A stretch of 64,000 nucleotides of DNA from UBA5543 sp964464965 (GCA_964464965.1 CAYXHM010000003.1:124001-188000), one strand, 5' to 3'; counted from the first letter of the stretch, positions 17,654 through 26,815 are shown. The notes: generated from the letters alone by a model not told the origin. Translations and numbers: made by a program.

Positions 17654-18364
17654 ATGTTACCCAAATACGGCCGAATACTACTGAAATTATCTGGTGAATC
17701 ATTAATGGGCGAAAGCAAGTTTGGCATAGACCCCAAAATGCTGGAACTATATGCACAGGATATAAAAATGATTTCTGACCTGGGGGTACAGGTAGCTATA
17801 GTAATAGGCGGGGGTAACATATACCGTGGCATGAACGAGGCCGAAACAGGCATAGAACGTGCCCAAGGGGACTATATGGGTATGCTGGCTACATTAATCA
17901 ATGGAATGGCGCTGCAGGCATCACTGGAAAGGATAGGTGTTATTACGCGCCTGCAAAGCGCTATAAAGATGGAGCAGGTTGCGGAGCCATATATACGCCG
18001 CAGGGCCATCCGCCACCTGGAAAAAGGCCGTGTGGTTATTTTTGGCGCAGGCACGGGCAATCCATATTTTACAACAGATACAGCAGGCTCGCTCAGGGCT
18101 ATAGAAATAAAAGCAGACGTAATATTAAAAGGTACCAGGGTAGATGGCATTTATACAGCCGACCCCGAAAAAGACAAAACCGCTACACGGTACGATAAGC
18201 TGAGCTTTAGTGAAGTAATAAGCAAAGGCCTGAAAGTGATGGACATGACAGCTTTTACACTCTGCCAGGAAAACAACCTGCCCATTATAGTGTTTGATAT
18301 GAACACACCCGGCAACCTGGCCAATGTGGTGAGCGGTAAGGCAGTTGGTACACTGGTTAGCTAA
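17654..18364 (+). CDS. pyrH: UMP kinase
   Basis: PyrH phosphorylates UMP to UDP with ATP, an essential cytoplasmic step of pyrimidine nucleotide supply. The 236-residue sequence has the amino-acid-kinase fold with RILLKLSGESLMG at the N-terminus, VIGGGNIYRG (phosphate-binding glycines), GDYMGMLATLINGMAL, and GAGTGNPYFTTDTAGSLRA (the UMP site). KVMDMTAFTLCQENNLPIIVFDM is near the C-terminus. Length and motifs are normal. It lies away from the tsf/frr neighbourhood common elsewhere. Its 3' end meets the convergent VWA gene with one base between the stop codons. Confidence 0.98.
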   Translation: MLPKYGRILLKLSGESLMGESKFGIDPKMLELYAQDIKMISDLGVQVAIVIGGGNIYRGMNEAETGIERAQGDYMGMLATLINGMALQASLERIGVITRLQSAIKMEQVAEPYIRRRAIRHLEKGRVVIFGAGTGNPYFTTDTAGSLRAIEIKADVILKGTRVDGIYTADPEKDKTATRYDKLSFSEVISKGLKVMDMTAFTLCQENNLPIIVFDMNTPGNLANVVSGKAVGTLVS

Positions 18365-18365
18365 T

Positions 18366-19460
18366 TTACCGTACCCGTTTCTTTTTATTGTTTTCGTAGT
18401 CTTCAAATACGAAGTTGCCCAGCCCGTCCAGCGACGAGTAGAAGGCTTTGCCATTATTTACTTCGGTAAAATTCCGGACGAATGATTGCAGGTAAGGGTC
18501 ATTCGCTATCATAAAAGTGATAACGGGTATCTTCAGCTTACGCAGCTGGCCGGCAAGGTTCAGGGTCTTATTCAGTATTTTACTGTCTATGCCAAAGCTG
18601 TTTTTATAATACTTATTGCCAACCTTCAGGCATGTAGGTTTGCCGTCGGTTATCATAAATATCTGTTTGTTGGGGTTTTTGCGCCTGCGCAATATATCCA
18701 TAGCCATCTCAAGCCCTGCCACGGTATTGGTATGGTAGGGGCCTACCTGCAGGTAAGGCAGGTCTTTCATTTCTATGGTCCAGGCATCATTGCCAAATGC
18801 TACAATGTCCAATGTATCTTTCGGGTAGCGGGTGGTTATCAGTTCACTCAGGGCCATGGCTACTTTCTTTGCAGGTGTTATCCTGTCTTCGCCATAGAGT
18901 ATCATGGAGTGCGATATGTCTATCATCAGCACGGTAGATGTCTGGCTTTTAAAATCCATCTCGTGTATCTCCAGGTCGTCCTGGTGCATATCCAGTTGCT
19001 CTATACCGTGGTTGATGAGCGAGTTGCGTATGCTGCCACTGTAATCTATTGCATCCAGCCTGTCGCCAAATTCATATGGGCGTGTTTCGGGGTTCAGCTC
19101 GTCACCATTGCCTGTTTTAAAAGTGTTGTGGTTGCCCTTTTTCGCCTTTTTCATTTTACCGAATATCTCGTCCAGCGAGCGTTTGCGAATGGTCTGCTCC
19201 GTCTTCCCGGTTATGGCATATTGCCCGTCGTTCTCGTTTTCGCGCAGGTAGCCCTTCTCTTTCAGTTCTTCTATAAAGTCACCCACACCATAATCTTTAC
19301 CCGTAAGCCTGTGCTCGTTATCCAGTTTCGTCAGCCAGTCCAGCGCTTCCGCAGCATCGCCGCTGGTGTACTGTAATAGCTCCATAAACAGGTTGAACAA
19401 TTTTTCAAAAGGGGATTTCCCCTCTTGCGCCATATATTTTGTAAAGATTATGCCTTTCAT
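18366..19460 (-). CDS. VWA-domain protein with intact MIDAS
   Basis: The 364-residue cytoplasmic protein has a helical N-terminal half (~1-170, Lys-rich around 100-115) and a von Willebrand A domain (~175-350). The metal-ion-dependent adhesion site is complete: DISHS at 181-185 (DxSxS), a conserved Thr further on, and MITDGKPT. Relatives usually work with a MoxR/ChlI-type AAA+ ATPase encoded next door, the pair acting as a metal-chelatase-like remodelling machine. No such ATPase is adjacent here. The start ATG at 19460 gives MKGIIFTKY; a promoter is not obvious. Confidence 0.85.
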   Translation of the reverse strand: MKGIIFTKYMAQEGKSPFEKLFNLFMELLQYTSGDAAEALDWLTKLDNEHRLTGKDYGVGDFIEELKEKGYLRENENDGQYAITGKTEQTIRKRSLDEIFGKMKKAKKGNHNTFKTGNGDELNPETRPYEFGDRLDAIDYSGSIRNSLINHGIEQLDMHQDDLEIHEMDFKSQTSTVLMIDISHSMILYGEDRITPAKKVAMALSELITTRYPKDTLDIVAFGNDAWTIEMKDLPYLQVGPYHTNTVAGLEMAMDILRRRKNPNKQIFMITDGKPTCLKVGNKYYKNSFGIDSKILNKTLNLAGQLRKLKIPVITFMIANDPYLQSFVRNFTEVNNGKAFYSSLDGLGNFVFEDYENNKKKRVR

Positions 19461-19602
19461 GCGGTAATAAAGTTATGTCCTTTTACCGGCTGGCAGAGAT
19501 AAGAATTTTTGATTGCTTCATTACAATATATCAAGCCTCTATTGATTATATGAGATAAGTTCTGTATTTTTCAGATATATCATTATTGTCTATTACTATT
19601 TT

Positions 19603-20463
19603 ATGAAGAAATTGTTACTTGTTTTTACCATTGCTGCCGTCATTTTTGCTGGCTGTGCAAAAAAGAAAATTACCCCGATTCAGCCTGAGGTACAAACTGT
19701 ATATCTTGATACGAATATGCACATATTGCCTATAGATACCAGCATAGTGATATCAGGCGTATCTGATATGAACACAATGCCCTGGGGGCAATTTACGCTG
19801 CCGCTTAGTATAATACGTACAACCGGGCCCCAGCAGTTATTGACTATGACCATTACAGGATTACCTAATAACACCAGGCATGTGTGGAGCTCTGAATCCG
19901 GTTACCCGAGTTTTAATACAGACCTGCACCTGGATATGCAATTTGTAAAAGCAGGCAGTTATCCCTTGAAAATTTCAGGACTTATGGAAAACGGCAGATC
20001 TAAAAATTATGATGTTACATTACTGGTAGACTCTATGACTCAAAGAGAATGTAATGCTAAGTTTTATGCCTATATAAATCCGACTTTTAAAACAATTGAA
20101 CCGCTTATTGACAGTACTATTTATGAAAACACGAATGTCTATTTTCATGAAGGTAAATTACTTATAGGGGATATTGTGCTGGTATTTGACTATGATCCAA
20201 ACAATTATTACCGGATGGTCACGGCTACTGTAGAAGATTTTTTGACGATGGATATGGATTGTGAAAGTGGCATTTTGACAATCCTTCCACAGGAAGTGGT
20301 TGGATATTCCCAGGGTGGTGCCACTACAAAAAACTTTATCGTATCGGGTTCTGGCAAGATAGACCTTAAAACAAATGCAATAACAATTAATTACACTACA
20401 ACTTTTGATAATAACGGCACGCCTGCCACCCGTAACTATACACTTGTAGGTTATAGCCAATAG
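19603..20463 (+). CDS. SPII lipoprotein, first of a tandem paralogous pair
   Basis: 286 residues with an SPII lipobox (VIFAGC, Cys17) and a Lys-rich start of the mature chain. The body carries VYLDTNMHILPIDTSIVISGVSDMN, a GYPSFNTDLHLDMQFVKAGSYPLKI strand and VTLLVDSMTQRECN. The same segments occur in the same order in the next gene, so the two arose by duplication. The fold appears beta-rich; the function is unknown. The genes are 67 bases apart and probably cotranscribed. Confidence 0.82.
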   Translation: MKKLLLVFTIAAVIFAGCAKKKITPIQPEVQTVYLDTNMHILPIDTSIVISGVSDMNTMPWGQFTLPLSIIRTTGPQQLLTMTITGLPNNTRHVWSSESGYPSFNTDLHLDMQFVKAGSYPLKISGLMENGRSKNYDVTLLVDSMTQRECNAKFYAYINPTFKTIEPLIDSTIYENTNVYFHEGKLLIGDIVLVFDYDPNNYYRMVTATVEDFLTMDMDCESGILTILPQEVVGYSQGGATTKNFIVSGSGKIDLKTNAITINYTTTFDNNGTPATRNYTLVGYSQ

Positions 20464-20530
20464 CTGCCGGGCTTTTGAGAATCAAGCGATATTTAGATAT
20501 TTACCTCACATTAAATTAATATTATAAATT

Positions 20531-21406
20531 ATGAAGAAAACACTACTAGGCTGCACGATACTGGCCATTACATTTGGAGCATGTACCAAGAAAGAATCTA
20601 CCAAGCTACCACCCCCGGTAATAGACACGGTATATGTAGATACACATAGCCACAATATGCCTATAGATACCAGTGTTATTATTGCAGGTATTAGTGATTT
20701 GCGCAGCGTTAATTGGGATGAAGTTTCCCTTGATTTGTCAGTAATGCGTACTAAAGGGCTTGAGCAGAAGGTATCTATGATGGTATCCGGCCTGCCGGAA
20801 AACGCCAATGCAAAATGGAGCGCTGTTTCAGGTTATACAACTTTTAATACATCACTGATGCTTGATATGATGTTTGTAAAATCGGGCACATACCCGCTTA
20901 CAATTGCCAGCACTACAGAAAGTGGTAAGACAAAAGATTATACAGTAAACCTGGTGGTTGATTCTATGACCACACGCGAGTGTAACAATGCATTGTTAAA
21001 CACTGCCGGTGGCGGTTCGTTAAGTACAACAGACCCCGCTATTGACAGTGTGGTGTATATGTTTACTAACCTGCAGAATGATTTTAATAATTCTCAGCTT
21101 AGTTTAAGGAATGTTGTATTGAGCTTCGACATGATGCCAACAAAAAATTTCTTGTCATATTCCAGCATTAGTTCTTATCATGTAAAAATTGATGTTAACT
21201 GTGAAGACGGTACACTTACTATACCGGAGCAGGAAATAACAGGCCGATCTTCTTCAGGCTCAATTCTCAAAACATTTACAATTTCCGGTACGGGTATGAT
21301 TGATTTGAAAGATCATAAGTATTGGATTACTTACAGTACAGAGCATGATGATGCCGGTTCAAATGTTGTAAAAACATATAAAGTACAGGGCAACATGGTT
21401 AACTAA
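20531..21406 (+). CDS. SPII lipoprotein, second of a tandem paralogous pair
   Basis: 291 residues with lipobox (ITFGAC). Segment by segment it mirrors the preceding lipoprotein: VYVDTHSHNMPIDTSVIIAGISDL, GYTTFNTSLMLDMMFVKSGTYPLTI, VNLVVDSMTTRECN, and a C-terminal ISGTGMIDLK that matches VSGSGKIDLK. The paralogues share short blocks but differ between them, so the duplication is not recent. It ends in a strong terminator at 21434-21473. Function unknown; probably outer-membrane or periplasm-facing. Confidence 0.82.
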   Translation: MKKTLLGCTILAITFGACTKKESTKLPPPVIDTVYVDTHSHNMPIDTSVIIAGISDLRSVNWDEVSLDLSVMRTKGLEQKVSMMVSGLPENANAKWSAVSGYTTFNTSLMLDMMFVKSGTYPLTIASTTESGKTKDYTVNLVVDSMTTRECNNALLNTAGGGSLSTTDPAIDSVVYMFTNLQNDFNNSQLSLRNVVLSFDMMPTKNFLSYSSISSYHVKIDVNCEDGTLTIPEQEITGRSSSGSILKTFTISGTGMIDLKDHKYWITYSTEHDDAGSNVVKTYKVQGNMVN

Positions 21407-21433
21407 AGAAAAGCCGCAAACTCTTTTAATATC

Positions 21434-21473
21434 AACCCCCGCTGCTGCATGGCAAAGCGGGGGTTATTTTTTT
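21434..21473 (+). terminator. Terminator after the lipoprotein pair
   Basis: AACCCCCGCT (21434-21443) pairs with AGCGGGGGTT (21456-21465), followed by a run of eight T residues. Confidence 0.9.
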
Positions 21474-21481
21474 GCAAAAAA

Positions 21482-21507
21482 ATCCCCGGCTAAAAATAAC
21501 CGGGGGT
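21482..21507 (-). terminator. Terminator for the minus-strand LVIVD lipoprotein genes
   Basis: CCCCGG (21484-21489) and CCGGGG (21500-21505) pair, extended by one wobble pair. The A-run at 21476-21482 supplies the U-run on the minus strand. Confidence 0.75.
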
Positions 21508-21535
21508 ACGTAGTATGAATCAAAACAATAAACAT

Positions 21536-22291
21536 TTAGCTGTTTATTTTACCCAGCTTTATTATTTCACCGTTAGGCTTTAGCTCGTACAATAATGTGC
21601 CGCCCTGCACCATGCATATCAGCATGTCGCCATAAGGTATCACATCAAAATATGTATCGTCATAAATTTTCTTTTTAAGCACAGGGTAGTAGCGGTTAGT
21701 GATGTCGTACACAGCCAGCCCGTTGCCACCATTGCATACAAATAATGTGTTGCCACTCATGCCAAGGCCCCACGGGCTCTCCAGGTTTATTACATTACGT
21801 TCTACCGGGTTCAGTACATGCCTTACATCATATACGAACATGGCATTGCGGCTGCCGCCGCAGGTATTGCCGCTGCGCACTGTTACATAGGCTACAGTAT
21901 CGTCTGCTACTACGGGGTCGCACGCGCGCACATGGCTGGCGCTGCCTAGTTTGTCCGGGTGTCCCGCATCTGATATCGAGTAGATATACATAGCATCCTG
22001 CGAGCCTATAAACAGTTTGTCTTTGTAACTGTAAATGGTTTCTATATCAATGCCAATAAATTGTGAACTTGTTACCTTTGGTGATGAAGGATTGGCAAGA
22101 GAGTAAGTGATAAGCTTCTGCTGATCTACCACATACAGGTGCTGCTGCGCTATGGTAAACCTTGCTAATGACCCGCCTTTACCACTCCCCCCCGATTGGT
22201 CCGGGCTTCCTGAGGTGCTATTGCTCGCTTTGTCGCATGACGATGCCATTGCGATGAAAATAAGGAAAAGTATATATTGAATATTTTTCAT
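21536..22291 (-). CDS. LVIVD-repeat lipoprotein
   Basis: 251 residues with an SPII signal (MASSC) and a Gly/Ser-rich linker, followed by repeated beta-propeller blades of the LVIVD type: YVVDQQKLITYSLANPSSPK, LFIGSQDAMYIYSISDAGHPDKLG, YVTVRSGNTCGGSRNAMFVYDVRHVLNPVE, and LFVCNGGNGLAVYDITNRYYPVLKK. Each blade ends in the x-V/I-YDI-x-x-P pattern of the family. The lipoprotein probably forms a cell-envelope propeller; its ligand is unknown. A second LVIVD-type lipoprotein gene lies 21 bases upstream of its start, so the two form an operon. Confidence 0.86.
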   Translation of the reverse strand: MKNIQYILFLIFIAMASSCDKASNSTSGSPDQSGGSGKGGSLARFTIAQQHLYVVDQQKLITYSLANPSSPKVTSSQFIGIDIETIYSYKDKLFIGSQDAMYIYSISDAGHPDKLGSASHVRACDPVVADDTVAYVTVRSGNTCGGSRNAMFVYDVRHVLNPVERNVINLESPWGLGMSGNTLFVCNGGNGLAVYDITNRYYPVLKKKIYDDTYFDVIPYGDMLICMVQGGTLLYELKPNGEIIKLGKINS

Positions 22292-22312
22292 AAAATGATG
22301 TTTTTTTGTTGT

Positions 22313-22879
22313 TTAGTTTTTCATGCATACAGGGTTATACAATGTCTTTAACTCCCAGCCTACTACTTCGCCTTTCTTTGCATCCACACATTCAAAATAT
22401 CCGGCCGTGGGTGGCAAGGATGCGTCCACCAGGTGAAACATTCCCGATACCCTGTCTATAACCTGCACATCATTAATATCAGATATATTCAACACCACCA
22501 GGTCGTTTACATGGTTGGTGTACAGGTTGTTATCCATAATAGCAATTTCCTGCGCGCCTGTTACTTGTATAAATTTTACTTTTTGAGGATTATTGCCATC
22601 TTCGATATTGATGACATGGATGCCTTTTCCCACTTCTACCTGGTATAGTGTTTTTCCTTTCACATATATCTTGCCACCTTTTTCAATATTGCGCGCCGGT
22701 TGAGATTGTATAGTGCCTGCTTCTTCTTTAGAAGCATATACAGGTGACCAGCCTTCTGTTTCTGCTGGCGATGGCTGGGGTGTAGGCCTCCTGTTATTTG
22801 TACCAAACGGGTCGCACGATGCAATGGTTACTATCATGGGTAATGCCAGCAGCATTAAACCCCGGATTTTTTTATTCAT
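22313..22879 (-). CDS. LVIVD-type lipoprotein
   Basis: The ATG at 22879 gives MNKKIRGLMLLALPMIVTIASC, a normal SPII signal; an in-frame ATG 51 bases further upstream would put 17 extra residues before it and is unlikely. The mature chain has a Pro-rich linker (RRPTPQPSPAE) and propeller blades YQVEVGKGIHVINIEDGNNPQKVKF and YTNHVNDLVVLNISDINDVQVIDRV. With 188 residues it has too few blades for a closed propeller, so it may pair with the neighbouring LVIVD protein. Function unknown. Confidence 0.8.
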   Translation of the reverse strand: MNKKIRGLMLLALPMIVTIASCDPFGTNNRRPTPQPSPAETEGWSPVYASKEEAGTIQSQPARNIEKGGKIYVKGKTLYQVEVGKGIHVINIEDGNNPQKVKFIQVTGAQEIAIMDNNLYTNHVNDLVVLNISDINDVQVIDRVSGMFHLVDASLPPTAGYFECVDAKKGEVVGWELKTLYNPVCMKN

Positions 22880-23034
22880 AAAAGGGTTGTTTTTAATAGT
22901 TATGAAAAACTGATATAAGCGGTAATGCAAAATCTGTGCTAAACTTTTATAATAACTTTAAGTTAATATTGCCCAAGCTTTTTTAACAATACACATAGTT
23001 ATTTACTTTATTTAATTTTAGGTTTCAAAAAGCC

Positions 23035-23042
23035 TATTTTTG
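23035..23042 (+). promoter_or_regulatory. -7 promoter element for mreB (TATTTTTG)
   Basis: TATTTTTG is an exact TAnnTTTG match, 96 bases before the mreB ATG, with TTTA at the -33 position. The remaining AT-rich gap (22880-23138) shows nothing else. Confidence 0.5.
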
Positions 23043-23138
23043 CCAATAACAGTAGATTTTACGCCTTTTTCAGCTAAAAAAGCGTAGTTTCATTGCGAGG
23101 AAAGAACTTATAATTAATTTTTTATATATACCCGTTAT

Positions 23139-24164
23139 ATGGGATTATTCAATTTTTTAACCCAGGAAATTGCCATAGACCTGGGCACAGCCAATACGTT
23201 AATAATTCATAACGAACAGGTGGTGGTAGATGAACCATCTATAGTAGCAATAGACCGTACAACGAACAAAATTGTGGCCGTTGGTAAAAAGGCCATGATG
23301 ATGCACGAAAAAACGCACGAAAACCTGAAAACCATCAGGCCGCTGAAGGATGGCGTAATAGCCGACTTTAACGCTGCGGAAGGTATGCTTCGCGAAATGA
23401 TAAAGCTGGTACAGCACAAAAAGAAACCATGGTTCCCGCCAAGCTGGAAGATGGTTATCTGCATCCCGTCCAGCATTACAGAAGTTGAAAAGCGTGCCGT
23501 GCGCGACTCTGCAGAGCAAGCGGGGGCAAAGGAAGTGTACATGATACATGAGCCTATGGCAGCTGCATTGGGTATAGGTATAGACGTGGAAGAGCCTACC
23601 GGCAATATGATAATAGACATAGGCGGCGGTACCACGGGTATATCGGTTATAGCGCTGGCAGGTATAGTTTGCGACCAGTCTATACGTATAGCGGGCGATG
23701 AGTTCACTGCAGATATAATGGAGGCCATGCGCCGTTACCACAGCCTGATGATAGGTGAGCGTACAGCCGAACAAATAAAGATACATGTAGGTTCCGCACT
23801 GAAGGAGCTGGATACCCCGCCGGATGATATAGCGGTAAACGGCCGTGACCTGGTTACGGGTATTCCCAAGCAGATAATGGTATCTTACCAGGAAGTGGCG
23901 GAAGCACTGGACAAGTCAATATTCAAAATAGAAGAAGCAATACTGAAAGCGCTGGAAAGTACGCCACCTGAACTGGCGGCCGATATATACCGCAGGGGAT
24001 TGTACCTGACAGGCGGTGGCGCATTGCTGAGGGGGCTGGATAAGCGCATATCTCAAAAAATAAAATTGCCGGTACATGTTGCAGACGACCCGCTACGTGC
24101 AGTGGTAAGGGGTACAGGCATGGCGCTGAAGAATATTTACAAGATGCCATTCCTGATGAAATAA
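23139..24164 (+). CDS. mreB: Rod shape-determining protein MreB
   Basis: MreB is the bacterial actin that organises lateral cell-wall synthesis. The 341-residue protein has the actin-fold phosphate 1 loop IAIDLGTANTLI, the connecting region IRPLKDGVIADF, MVICIPSSITEVEKRAVRDSAEQAGA, phosphate 2 IIDIGGGTTGISVIAL and the adenosine motif LTGGGALLRGLDKRI near the C-terminus. The N-terminal amphipathic MGLFNFLT suits membrane binding. It is the first gene of mreBCD; mreC starts 61 bases on. Confidence 0.98.
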   Translation: MGLFNFLTQEIAIDLGTANTLIIHNEQVVVDEPSIVAIDRTTNKIVAVGKKAMMMHEKTHENLKTIRPLKDGVIADFNAAEGMLREMIKLVQHKKKPWFPPSWKMVICIPSSITEVEKRAVRDSAEQAGAKEVYMIHEPMAAALGIGIDVEEPTGNMIIDIGGGTTGISVIALAGIVCDQSIRIAGDEFTADIMEAMRRYHSLMIGERTAEQIKIHVGSALKELDTPPDDIAVNGRDLVTGIPKQIMVSYQEVAEALDKSIFKIEEAILKALESTPPELAADIYRRGLYLTGGGALLRGLDKRISQKIKLPVHVADDPLRAVVRGTGMALKNIYKMPFLMK

Positions 24165-24225
24165 CCTGTGTATTTTTACAACACAGCATTTCTGTAACAA
24201 TAAATTTTTAAGAACAGCATAGGCG

Positions 24226-25086
24226 GTGCGCAATTTTATCCTGTTCATACGAAGGTTTTTCAACCTGATATTATTTCTCCTGCTGGAGGTAGTGTGTATC
24301 GTCCTTATAGGCCGTACCAATACTTTGCAGGGCAATGATATTATGAGCTCGGCAAACATAGTGCTGGGTAGTATGTACAAGCAACGTGCAGATGTAGCTT
24401 ATTACTTTGGGCTTAAAAGGATGAACGACAGCCTTGTGTCTGAAAATGTAGAGTTGCGCAGGCAACTGGCTGAGTACGCCGGAGTAGATACGTTGGCAGA
24501 TTCTTCAGCGACCTATGCTATCGCCAGGCGCGATAGCACAGTGCCGGTTAAATATGCTGCTTATTATTACCGCACAGCCAGGGTTATAAATAACACAGTT
24601 GGCGCAGTGAATAACTATATTACGCTGAACCGTGGAGAAAAGGACGGTATTAAAAAAGATATGGCTATAATATCTGCAGAGGGTGCGGTAGGGCGTATAG
24701 TCCATACTTCACGCAATTTTTCTACAGCCATTTCAGTACTTAGTAAAAAGCAACAGGTAAGCGCCCGGCTGAAAGATGGCACAATAGGCTACGTATCGTG
24801 GGAGGGAAGAGACGCCAATACCCTTGTGATGAAGAATATACCTAACCAGATAAAAGTATATAAAGGTGATACGGTTTATACGACGGATTATTCCTTTTTC
24901 CCTACAGATGTGCTGATAGGTATAGTGTATAAAACCGCCATCATAAAAAGTAAAAACCTGCAGGTACTGTACTTGCGGCCTGCTACAAATTTCCGCAGGT
25001 TGCAGTATGTATATATAGTGGAAAATAAAATGGCCGCAGAGCGTAAACAACTGGAAGCAACAGCCACCGAAGAAGATAATAAATGA
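24226..25086 (+). CDS. mreC: Rod shape-determining protein MreC
   Basis: The 286-residue protein has a GTG start, one N-terminal membrane segment (~10-28), a coiled coil (~55-85, MNDSLVSENVELRRQLAEY) and the periplasmic beta-domain pair with NNYITLNRGEKDGIKKDMAIISAEGAVGRIVHTSRNFSTAISVL, the conserved NxGxxxGxxxG-type core of MreC. It links MreB to the periplasmic elongasome enzymes. Its stop overlaps the mreD start by 4 bases (ATGA), showing translational coupling. Confidence 0.95.
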   Translation: MRNFILFIRRFFNLILFLLLEVVCIVLIGRTNTLQGNDIMSSANIVLGSMYKQRADVAYYFGLKRMNDSLVSENVELRRQLAEYAGVDTLADSSATYAIARRDSTVPVKYAAYYYRTARVINNTVGAVNNYITLNRGEKDGIKKDMAIISAEGAVGRIVHTSRNFSTAISVLSKKQQVSARLKDGTIGYVSWEGRDANTLVMKNIPNQIKVYKGDTVYTTDYSFFPTDVLIGIVYKTAIIKSKNLQVLYLRPATNFRRLQYVYIVENKMAAERKQLEATATEEDNK

Positions 25087-25625
25087 GCACGCTGGTAAAA
25101 AATATAATCCGCTTTTGTATCATCCTGGCTATACAGGTACTGGTACTGAACAAGGTGACGCTGCAATGGTGGGCGCAACCGGCAGGGTTTCCCGTGTTTA
25201 TACCTTTTTTATACCCGCTGTTTTTATTGCTGCTCCCTTTTGAAACCCCTGTTGCAGCCTTGCTTATTATTGGTTTTTTAAGTGGCCTTACAGTAGACTC
25301 TTTTATGAACACTGCCGGTATGCATGCCTTTGCTATGGTGCTTATAGCATACTTCAGGGTAAATGTCTTCAATGCGTTGCTGCCTAAAAACCTGTCTGAA
25401 TATTCAGGACAGACACCTTCTGTAAAAACTATGGGGTGGCTTCCGTTTGTTACGTATGTATCATTCCTGGTAGTGATGCACCATGGCGCATTTTTTACGC
25501 TTGAATTGTGGAGCGGTAATATAGGTTACCTCTTGCTCAAAATACTTGCATCAAGTGTTACCTCTGTACTGTTGATAATGGTATATGTATTATTGTTTAC
25601 GCGGCAGCCGGCTTCGTCGCGTTAG
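25083..25625 (+). CDS. mreD: Rod shape-determining protein MreD
   Basis: 180 residues, five to six membrane segments, with the PLFLLLLPFETPVAALLIIGFLSGLTVDSFMNTAGMHAFAMVLIAYFR core typical of Bacteroidota MreD. It overlaps mreC by four bases and completes the elongasome membrane complex. In many Bacteroidota the penicillin-binding protein 2 (mrdA) and rodA genes follow directly; here a convergent glycosyltransferase gene follows, so they must lie elsewhere. Confidence 0.93.
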   Translation: MSTLVKNIIRFCIILAIQVLVLNKVTLQWWAQPAGFPVFIPFLYPLFLLLLPFETPVAALLIIGFLSGLTVDSFMNTAGMHAFAMVLIAYFRVNVFNALLPKNLSEYSGQTPSVKTMGWLPFVTYVSFLVVMHHGAFFTLELWSGNIGYLLLKILASSVTSVLLIMVYVLLFTRQPASSR

Positions 25626-25643
25626 GCAGAAATTATAATCCAT

Positions 25644-26774
25644 TTACGGCTTTTTTACAGTGGCTACTATACTCTGCCACAATACATCGGCTGCTTTTTC
25701 CCAGGTATATTTCTCCACCTGCACCGGTGCGGCAGCTATCAGCCTGCTTCTCAGTGCTTCATCTTTGTACAGCAGCTCCATTTTTTCAGCAATGTCTTCT
25801 ACACTGTAGGGGTCAACCAGCAATCCTGCGTTGCCTACCACTTCAGGCATGGATGATGTATTGCCTGCTATAGCGGGTACATTGCATTTTAAGGCTTCCA
25901 GTATAGGTATGCCAAAGCCTTCAAAAAAAGATGGATATACCATAGCGTAGGCACCGCCTATAACTTTTGGCAGTTCATCCACGTCCATATAGCCCACCCA
26001 TTTTACATCTTCTTTAAAAGGCATGGTGTCTTTCATCTGCAGCACTTCCTCATATTTCCATGCCAGCCTGCCTACGATCACCAGCTTCATATCGCTGCGC
26101 TGCTTCTTTTTAAAGGCGATGAATGCCTTTAGCAGGTTAACTATGTTTTTGCGCGGGTGCAATGCCCCGGCATATACAAAATACTCGCTGCCGTCAGCAT
26201 ATTGTTTTTTTACCGCTTCTTTTTCTTTCCAGTCCAGCGGGCGGTATTCGTTATGTGCGCCATTGCAGGCTACTGTTATTTTCTGCTCCTCTATGCCATA
26301 CAGCCTTATTATATCTTGTTTCGAAAATTCTGAAACAGTTACTATTTGTTTGGCCCTGCGTGCAAACTTTGGCTGAAAAAATTTCCAGTAGTGCCGGTGG
26401 CTCAACACAAAATGCTCAGGATAATGTTCAAATGCAAGGTCGTGTATTACCAGGCATGTAGGTACTTTGGTTCTCAAAGAACAATAGCCGTCCGGCGAAA
26501 GGAATACGTCTATTTTGTATTTCTTCAATGCATAGGGTATGGTCCAGTCAAACCATAGCGTGAATAAAATGGGGTGCCTGGCCTGTGGCGGTATCACCAC
26601 AGGTGTTACGTTGGTAGAGAATATAAAGGACTCGTCGTATGGCCTGTCGAAGAAAAAAATGAAGTCGTGTTCAGGGTGCAAATGCACCATGCGTTCCAGT
26701 GTCTGGTACGTAAACCACCCAATTCCTTCCAGTTTCCCCTTTAATAATAAGCGGGTATTTACACCTATGCGCAT
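25644..26774 (-). CDS. Glycosyltransferase family 4 protein
   Basis: 376 residues with the GT-B fold: N-terminal MRIGVNTRLLLKGKLEGIGWFTYQTLERM (acceptor domain), a hinge around 180, and a C-terminal nucleotide-sugar domain with YFVYAGALHPRKNIVNLLKAF, WVGYMDVDELPKVIGGAYAMVYPSFFEGFGIPILEAL and the EX7E motif of retaining GT4 enzymes. It should add a sugar to a cell-surface glycan in the cytoplasm; donor and acceptor are unknown. It is divergent from the flippase gene, with a shared 56-base promoter region, which suggests a common polysaccharide pathway. Confidence 0.92.
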   Translation of the reverse strand: MRIGVNTRLLLKGKLEGIGWFTYQTLERMVHLHPEHDFIFFFDRPYDESFIFSTNVTPVVIPPQARHPILFTLWFDWTIPYALKKYKIDVFLSPDGYCSLRTKVPTCLVIHDLAFEHYPEHFVLSHRHYWKFFQPKFARRAKQIVTVSEFSKQDIIRLYGIEEQKITVACNGAHNEYRPLDWKEKEAVKKQYADGSEYFVYAGALHPRKNIVNLLKAFIAFKKKQRSDMKLVIVGRLAWKYEEVLQMKDTMPFKEDVKWVGYMDVDELPKVIGGAYAMVYPSFFEGFGIPILEALKCNVPAIAGNTSSMPEVVGNAGLLVDPYSVEDIAEKMELLYKDEALRSRLIAAAPVQVEKYTWEKAADVLWQSIVATVKKP

Positions 26775-26785
26775 AGTAATGGCGA

Positions 26786-26815
26786 CAAAAATATAATTTT
26801 ACCCATTACAGCCAA
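26786..26815 (-). promoter_or_regulatory. Promoter of the glycosyltransferase gene
   Basis: On the minus strand TATTTTTG (26793-26786) is an exact TAnnTTTG -7 element and TTG (26815-26813) lies 19 bases upstream as -33. The -7 element ends 11 bases before the start codon. Confidence 0.55.
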
